62,322 bases of DNA, taken from assembly GCA_036676195.1 (NCBI GenBank), contig JAKFDK010000059.1, positions 1 to 62,322 on the forward strand, given 5' to 3'. Below are positions 57,955 through 62,322 of this stretch, piece after piece. The position numbers and the translations under genes are program-made. The notes under the pieces are model-generated. The model made no database searches and was not told where the DNA came from. It worked only from the letters and a program-made list of their open reading frames with translations. Each line of letters starts with the position of its first letter. Within the stretch, counting starts at the first letter, position 1. This DNA is from JAKFDK01 sp036676195. GTDB lineage: Bacteria > Bacillota > Sulfobacillia > Symbiobacteriales > ZC4RG38.

Positions 57955-58092
57955 CCACTCTCCTTCTTCTTAACAGGAACAGCAATTAATTTCATCCTTT
58001 CCATTAGGCATTCGCCCCGTATGGGCCATGTACAGGGATCTCACGTAGCAACGCATAGGTGTCCTGGCAGGTGGCGAAAAGGTGGCGATTGG

Positions 58093-58215
58093 ATGCTTAA
58101 TCGTGTAAAATACTGGGTTTTCAGGCATCGGTACCCACTCTGGGTCCGTATCATAATGTTCTTGCTCGGCACAGCCTTATACTGGCTGGTACTCCGCCGC
58201 CTATTGCCCCATTAG
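58093..58215 (+). CDS. Possible 40-residue membrane peptide
   Basis: A single hydrophobic segment (VRIIMFLLGTALYWLVL) between basic ends. AAAGGTGG is about 8 nt upstream of ATG 58093. Typical of small membrane proteins, but unproven. Confidence 0.4.
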   Translation: MLNRVKYWVFRHRYPLWVRIIMFLLGTALYWLVLRRLLPH

Positions 58216-58829
58216 CAGGCCCGGCCGACTGCGGAAGGGGAAATATCGCTAATCCCCACCAATGGTGGTTGAACTTCCTGTTGGCTCCTGCAGGAGTGGA
58301 TATCTATCATCCGGTTGACTCATAGGAGGGACTAATGTCGGGTAATAGCGGTAGGAGGGCCTAGGGATCTCCAGGGGGGAGGTGCAGCTACAGGTGGGCC
58401 GAGTTGGCTTGCAAATGCATGGTGCCAATCGGGGGTGGAAATCGGTCATACGCCCAACTTTGTTGCCCTGAGCACGGTCTTCAGGCGGTGACAAGAATCA
58501 TGCTCGAACAGCCGGACAGACCACCTAATGACGCAGGCCAGAGCGAAAGGCCGGCACACTTCACAAGATGATGCACAGACATTGTGGAAGCAGGGACAGC
58601 GCCGGAATCATTTGGTGGAACTTTAGACTTAGTGACAACGAAAATGGAAACGTTTCCAGCACAAGTTTGGGCAGCGGCCGAAACGAGGGGTGGTTACGAA
58701 TTCCTAGACATGGACGCGCTTCTCTCCCGGGAAATACGCGGCTGAGCGTGTGGTGGTTCTCGTGACAGAAGCTCGCAATTCCGCCCTGTACGGGCACTTC
58801 AGGCTGACTTCCACCAGCCCCCCAAATCA
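58216..58829. other. Long non-coding stretch upstream of pilus operon
   Basis: I see no gene in about 600 bases; open frames are short antisense ones. It contains the palindrome at 58645-58658 and leads to the promoter at 58830. Confidence 0.5.
58645..58658. promoter_or_regulatory. LacI/CcpA-type palindromic operator
   Basis: TGGAAACGTTTCCA is a perfect 14-bp palindrome with central CG, close to the catabolite-response (cre) pattern. It lies about 170 nt upstream of the pilus promoter. A LacI-family repressor or CcpA could bind. Confidence 0.5.
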
Positions 58830-58858
58830 TTGACAGTAATTGGGATAAACTATATGTT
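58830..58858 (+). promoter_or_regulatory. Sigma-A-type promoter of pilus operon
   Basis: TTGACA (58830-58835) is followed after 17 bases by TATGTT (58853-58858), a good vegetative promoter with an AT-rich spacer. Transcription should start about 43 nt before the CpaB gene's GTG. Confidence 0.55.
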
Positions 58859-58908
58859 TTGTCTTATACTGGATAGAATTGACGAATAAGTCAGCGGGGG
58901 GTGGGACA

Positions 58909-59595
58909 GTGCGGCCACTCACCAGGCGGCGGGTTCTGTTCGGGGCCGGGGCAGTGCTGATTCTGACCGGCGTGTCCTTCCTGGCGCACCATTGGCAGTC
59001 CACCTTTCCCACCGTACCGGCCCTGCGCGTGACCCGAGATCTGCCCACCGGCGTCCCCGTTCCGCCCGAAGAGGTCACGGTGGTGCAAGTGCCGGCCGGG
59101 TCTGTGCCGGAGGGTGCCCTCACCCGGGCCGAGCAGGCCGGCGGCAAGTGGACCCGCATGCCCGTGCTGGCCGGCGAGTTCCTGACGGCCCGGCGCCTGG
59201 GGGACAGGCCTCCGGATCCGGCGACTGACATCGGCAACGGAACCGGGCTGCTGTCCGTCCCCGTCAATCCGGCCCATGTGCTCGGCGGCAACCTGCGGCC
59301 GGGGGATACGGTGACCATCTACGCCGTCCCGCGGCCGGAACGGGAAGGGGCCGCCGCCCGTGCGGTGGCGGCAGCGGAGCGGGTGACGGTGGTGGAGATC
59401 CGCAACGCCTCCGCAGCGCCCACGCAGGCAGGCCGGGAAAGCGGGGGCATGGGCGGGCTCAATTCCACGACCGGGCAGGTACCGGCCTGGGTGGTGGTGC
59501 GGGTGACCGCTGCCGAAGCGCAGCGGCTCATGGAAGCGGTGGAGAGCAAGGCGGCTGTGTACTTCTTCCTGATAGCCAGGGGGGCGGCGTCATGA
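58909..59595 (+). CDS. cpaB: CpaB-like Tad/Flp pilus protein
   Basis: 228 residues: one N-terminal membrane segment (VLFGAGAVLILTGVSFLA), then an SAF domain (LPTGVPVPPEEV onward) and the NLRPGDTVTIYAV region typical of CpaB/RcpC. These proteins sit in the envelope and help assemble Flp pili. GTG 58909 has GGGGGGTGG 5 nt upstream; TTG 58879 lies before that site. It begins the pilus operon. Confidence 0.7.
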   Translation: MRPLTRRRVLFGAGAVLILTGVSFLAHHWQSTFPTVPALRVTRDLPTGVPVPPEEVTVVQVPAGSVPEGALTRAEQAGGKWTRMPVLAGEFLTARRLGDRPPDPATDIGNGTGLLSVPVNPAHVLGGNLRPGDTVTIYAVPRPEREGAAARAVAAAERVTVVEIRNASAAPTQAGRESGGMGGLNSTTGQVPAWVVVRVTAAEAQRLMEAVESKAAVYFFLIARGAAS

Positions 59596-60395
59596 GCGGC
59601 AGGCTGCTGGCCTTCTGGGCGCCCTGCTCCGGCAGCGGGGTGACCACGCTCTGTGCCCGGGTCGGGGCGGCGCTGGCCCGGGTGGCGCCCGTTGCAGCCG
59701 TGGACCTGAACCTGTTTGAACCTACCCTGGCAATGGCCATGGATGCGGTGCGCCAGACACCGGCACCCACTTACCTGGATGCCCTGTTGCCCCTGCTGCG
59801 CGGCCGCCGCCTGGACAACCTGCACGAGCACGCCCTGGCGGTGCCGGGGCACGAAGGCTATGCCGTAATTCCCGGTCCTCTGCACCCGCTGACGGCTCTG
59901 CAGGTGACCGAAGCCGATATTCAGGTCCTGCTGGATCTGCTGCTGGCCCGGTATCCCCTGGTGGTGGCCGACCTTGGCCCGACCCTGGATTCTGTGGCGA
60001 CCTGGCCGGTACTGGAACGGGCCGACACCGTGGTCTGGGTGGTGGGCGGCCATTACCCGGCCCGCTACCATACCCGGCGCTATCGGCCGCTTTGCGGGCA
60101 GCTCGGCCTGACCGAGGAGCGGGTTCATTTCGTACTGAACCGCACACGGCCCGTGAGCAGCGGTCAGGTGGAGGATGAACTTGATTTTCACCCGGCGGTC
60201 ACGATTCCCCACGCCGGAACCCTGCGCGACCTGGAGGAAACCGGGCGCCTGACCCTGCCCGGCACAGCCTTCGCCGGGGCGGTGGCGCAACTGGCGGCGC
60301 TCCTGGCGCCGGAAGCCGGGGGGCGGCAGACCGGCACCGCCCGCCGCCGCTGGTTCAGGGGCGGGGGAAAGGGGGCTGCCCATGCCCAGCGTTGA
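59592..60395 (+). CDS. cpaE: CpaE/TadZ-like P-loop protein
   Basis: 267 residues of the ParA/MinD fold. The P-loop reads GSGVTT, lacking the usual lysine, so ATP binding may be altered; TadZ proteins are known to have atypical loops. DLNLFEPTLAM and VVADLGPTLDS follow as the expected strands. The ATG overlaps the cpaB stop by 4 nt. It probably places the pilus machine in the cell. The acidic receiver domain found in many CpaE proteins is absent. Confidence 0.62.
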   Translation: MSGRLLAFWAPCSGSGVTTLCARVGAALARVAPVAAVDLNLFEPTLAMAMDAVRQTPAPTYLDALLPLLRGRRLDNLHEHALAVPGHEGYAVIPGPLHPLTALQVTEADIQVLLDLLLARYPLVVADLGPTLDSVATWPVLERADTVVWVVGGHYPARYHTRRYRPLCGQLGLTEERVHFVLNRTRPVSSGQVEDELDFHPAVTIPHAGTLRDLEETGRLTLPGTAFAGAVAQLAALLAPEAGGRQTGTARRRWFRGGGKGAAHAQR

Positions 60396-61887
60396 TGTAC
60401 TGGGGCGCCTGCACGGCGTCCGCCCCGGTGGTGTCCGCCTCGGCGGCGAGCGGGAGGCAGGACCGCCGGGCACTGCCAGCCCTGGCCCTGATCCACAGCC
60501 AACGGAGTCTGGGGCGGCGGCACGATCCCACACCTGGGAGAACCCGGCCCTGAAGCAGGCCACGGCTTTTGTGCAGGACTGCCTGCGACGGGACTGTGCC
60601 GACCTGCTCCGCAGCAGCGTGCTGTCCCAGGAAGCCCGGGTGGAACTGCGCCTGCGCATCCGGCAGATCCTCGCCGAAAACCCCGCGCTGGCTCAAGCGC
60701 AGACCGGTCTTGATGAACTGGTGGATCAGGTCTACGACTACGTGGCTGGCCTGGGGCCGCTGCAGCCGCTGGTGGACCGGCCGGAGATCAGCGAGATCAT
60801 GGTCAACCGCTGGGACGATGTCTGGATCGAGCAGGACGGACGGCTGGTGCGGGAACCGGCGGTCCGGTTCCGGGACGACCTGCACGTGTTTTACGTCACC
60901 CAGCGGGTGCTCGGCCCCATCGGCGTACCCTTCAGCGCTGCCACGCCCCTGGCATCGGGCCGCCTGCCCGGCAATATCCGGGTGGCCGCCGCCATGCCGC
61001 CCGCCGGTCCCCACTGCACGCTGAACATCCGCAAGCCCGCCCTGCCGGTCATCTGCAGTGAGGACTACGTCCGCCGCGGCACCGCCGCCCCCCAGATGCT
61101 GGCCCTGCTCCAGGCCGCTGCCCGCGGCCGGGCCAACCTGCTGATTGCCGGCCCCACCGGCACCGGCAAGAGCACCCTGCTCCGCTACTGCGGCCAGTAC
61201 TTCCCGGCCAGCGCCCGCATCCTGGTCATGGAACAGGTGGCCGAGCTGGGGCTGGAGCGCTACCACCCGCATGTGGTGTCCTTCGAGTGCCAGCCCGAGC
61301 GCCCCGGCCTGGAAGACACCTACGGCATGGAAGATCTGCTGATTCACGCCCTGCACCGGCGGCCGGATTACATCGTGGTCGGCGAGATCAGGGGGCCGGA
61401 GAGCCTGCAGTTGCTCATGGCCATGGCCACCGGCCACCCCGGCGCCGCCACGGTTCATGCCGAAAGCCCGCAGCGGCTGTTTGACCGCATCGCCCTGGCC
61501 ATACTGCAATGCCGGCTGCAGGTCAGCCTGGACCAGCTACTGCGCTACCTGGCCGAGGCAGTGCACCTGGTGGCCTATATCGAGCGCATGACCGACGGTT
61601 CCCGCAAGATTACCCACCTGGCGGAGATCACCGGCTTTAAAGACGGCAACCCGGTGCTGCATCCACTCTGGCAGTTCGAACCGGATGAGGTGACCGAAGC
61701 GCGTGTAACCGGCCGCTTTATGCAGGTGGGGCAGATGACCGACAGCCTGGCCGCACGGCTGCGGCGGTGGGGGGTGGACCTGAGTGGCCTGGATACTGCT
61801 GACCGGGGGCGCCCTGCTGATCTGGTGGGCGCTGGCAGGGACCCTTGCAGCGGAATCCCTGCCGCCCGCCCGCCCGGCCACGATTGA
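60382..61887 (+). CDS. cpaF: CpaF/TadA secretion ATPase
   Basis: 501 residues. Walker A GPTGTGKST has lysine 263; VVGEIRGPES is Walker B and HPGAATVHAES the histidine box. The N-terminal half has the usual PLQPLVDRPEISEIMVN segment. It powers pilus assembly. The first ~70 residues are a Pro/Gly-rich linker. It overlaps the cpaE-like gene by 14 nt, and its own last 104 nt overlap the TadB-like start. Confidence 0.82.
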   Translation: MPSVDVLGRLHGVRPGGVRLGGEREAGPPGTASPGPDPQPTESGAAARSHTWENPALKQATAFVQDCLRRDCADLLRSSVLSQEARVELRLRIRQILAENPALAQAQTGLDELVDQVYDYVAGLGPLQPLVDRPEISEIMVNRWDDVWIEQDGRLVREPAVRFRDDLHVFYVTQRVLGPIGVPFSAATPLASGRLPGNIRVAAAMPPAGPHCTLNIRKPALPVICSEDYVRRGTAAPQMLALLQAAARGRANLLIAGPTGTGKSTLLRYCGQYFPASARILVMEQVAELGLERYHPHVVSFECQPERPGLEDTYGMEDLLIHALHRRPDYIVVGEIRGPESLQLLMAMATGHPGAATVHAESPQRLFDRIALAILQCRLQVSLDQLLRYLAEAVHLVAYIERMTDGSRKITHLAEITGFKDGNPVLHPLWQFEPDEVTEARVTGRFMQVGQMTDSLAARLRRWGVDLSGLDTADRGRPADLVGAGRDPCSGIPAARPPGHD

Positions 61888-62322
61888 AACCGCTCCGGAA
61901 CAGCCGGGGGCGCTGACCCAACTCACCCTGGCTCTGCCCGGTGCGCTGCTGCTGGGCGCCCTGGTCTGGCCCTTCCAGAATGGGGTGGCCCTGGCGGTGG
62001 CCGGGGCGGTGGGAGCCGTTCTTCCCCGGTTGTGGCGGCAGCGGCGCCGGCGCCTGCAGCGGCTGCGCATCAACGCCGCCATGGGCCAGGCCCTGCTGCA
62101 CCTCTCCACCGTCGCCCACACCTACCGGGTTCCCTACCAGGCCCTGTCCGCCGCCGTGGAGGCCTTCCCCACCGTCATCCGGGAGGAGTACCGGCGGGCA
62201 CTGCAGGCCCAGGAAGCCAACATTCCCCTGCCGGAAGCGCTGCGCCAGGCCGCCCGGCGGTTGGGCGACAACTTTTACGCCCACCAGTTGGCCGAACTGG
62301 CGGATGTGAGCATCCGCACCGG
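61784..62322 (+). CDS. tadB: TadB-like pilus membrane protein, 3'-truncated
   Basis: A frame open to the window end, about 180 residues visible. GTG 61784 follows GGGGGTGG. A membrane segment (WILLTGGALLIWWALAG) begins it, then a second (LPGALLLGALVWPF), and the start of a type II secretion F-domain with MGQALLHLSTVAHTYRVPYQ follows. TadB/TadC proteins form the inner-membrane platform for CpaF. The GTG start inside cpaF is a long overlap but agrees with frame, domain and ribosome site. Confidence 0.68.
   Translation, partial: MAWILLTGGALLIWWALAGTLAAESLPPARPATIETAPEQPGALTQLTLALPGALLLGALVWPFQNGVALAVAGAVGAVLPRLWRQRRRRLQRLRINAAMGQALLHLSTVAHTYRVPYQALSAAVEAFPTVIREEYRRALQAQEANIPLPEALRQAARRLGDNFYAHQLAELADVSIRT

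Overview
The window looks like the chromosome, or a large integrated element, of a GC-rich Gram-positive of the Bacillota, probably an endospore-forming and possibly thermophilic lineage such as Symbiobacterium-type clostridia. The pointers are a Spo0E-type phosphatase, an SLH-domain surface protein, an M29 (thermophilic-type) aminopeptidase, strong GGAGG ribosome sites with many GTG/TTG starts, a Rap/Phr-like TPR-plus-peptide pair, and a Tad/Flp pilus operon. The species cannot be fixed from the sequence alone. No rRNA, tRNA or CRISPR array was recognised.

Layout. (1) 0-12.2 kb: small unknown cargo genes, then a three-gene helicase / DUF1156 adenine methylase / HEPN-DUF499 ATPase operon of the type called Hma (putative anti-phage). 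(2) 12.5-26.7 kb: mobile-element accessory genes: a multi-zinc-ribbon protein, a Spo0E-like phosphatase, a DarB-like methylase-helicase of about 1690 residues and a PAPS-reductase-like protein. These are followed by a ubiquitin-like cassette related to PRTRC systems: a Ubl-JAB fusion, a ThiF-type E1, two unknown proteins, and an E2-like protein fused to a helix-turn-helix domain. A mobile-type RadC follows, and a duplicated, hairpin-rich element of about 190 nt flanks it. (3) 27-30 kb: secreted and surface proteins. (4) 30-35 kb, minus strand: a TerY-P triad (VWA protein, PP2C phosphatase, membrane kinase), translationally coupled. (5) 35-38 kb: unknown genes, a decayed insertion sequence and a NUDIX hydrolase.

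(6) 38.3-48.5 kb, minus strand: a visibly AT-richer, tightly overlapping eight-gene operon. It encodes a carrier-protein/citrate-synthase fusion, a stand-alone adenylation enzyme, an unknown protein, a radical SAM enzyme, a MATE exporter, a second membrane protein, a FemAB/GNAT-type acyltransferase and an SPL-type radical SAM protein. I read it as an uncharacterised small-molecule pathway. It lies between two same-orientation copies of one IS; the intact copy (49198-50992) has matching ends and an 8-bp target duplication. (7) 51-58 kb: a Rap-like TPR protein whose 3' end overlaps a gene for a 43-residue secreted peptide, a convergent XRE regulator, an M29 aminopeptidase, two paralogous XRE proteins, another TPR protein and small ORFs. 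(8) 58.8 kb to the end: a promoter and the start of a Tad/Flp pilus operon (CpaB, CpaE-like, CpaF, TadB-like), which runs off the window.

Together the left part reads as an integrated conjugative or plasmid-like element carrying defence and anti-restriction genes plus a ubiquitin-like pathway. The right part is host chromosome with an acquired metabolite cluster. The most unusual parts are the Ubl-JAB / E1 / E2-HTH cassette, the carrier-protein/citrate-synthase cluster, and the duplicated structured element around radC. No function is experimentally known to me for these exact architectures; assignments rest on motifs read by eye.
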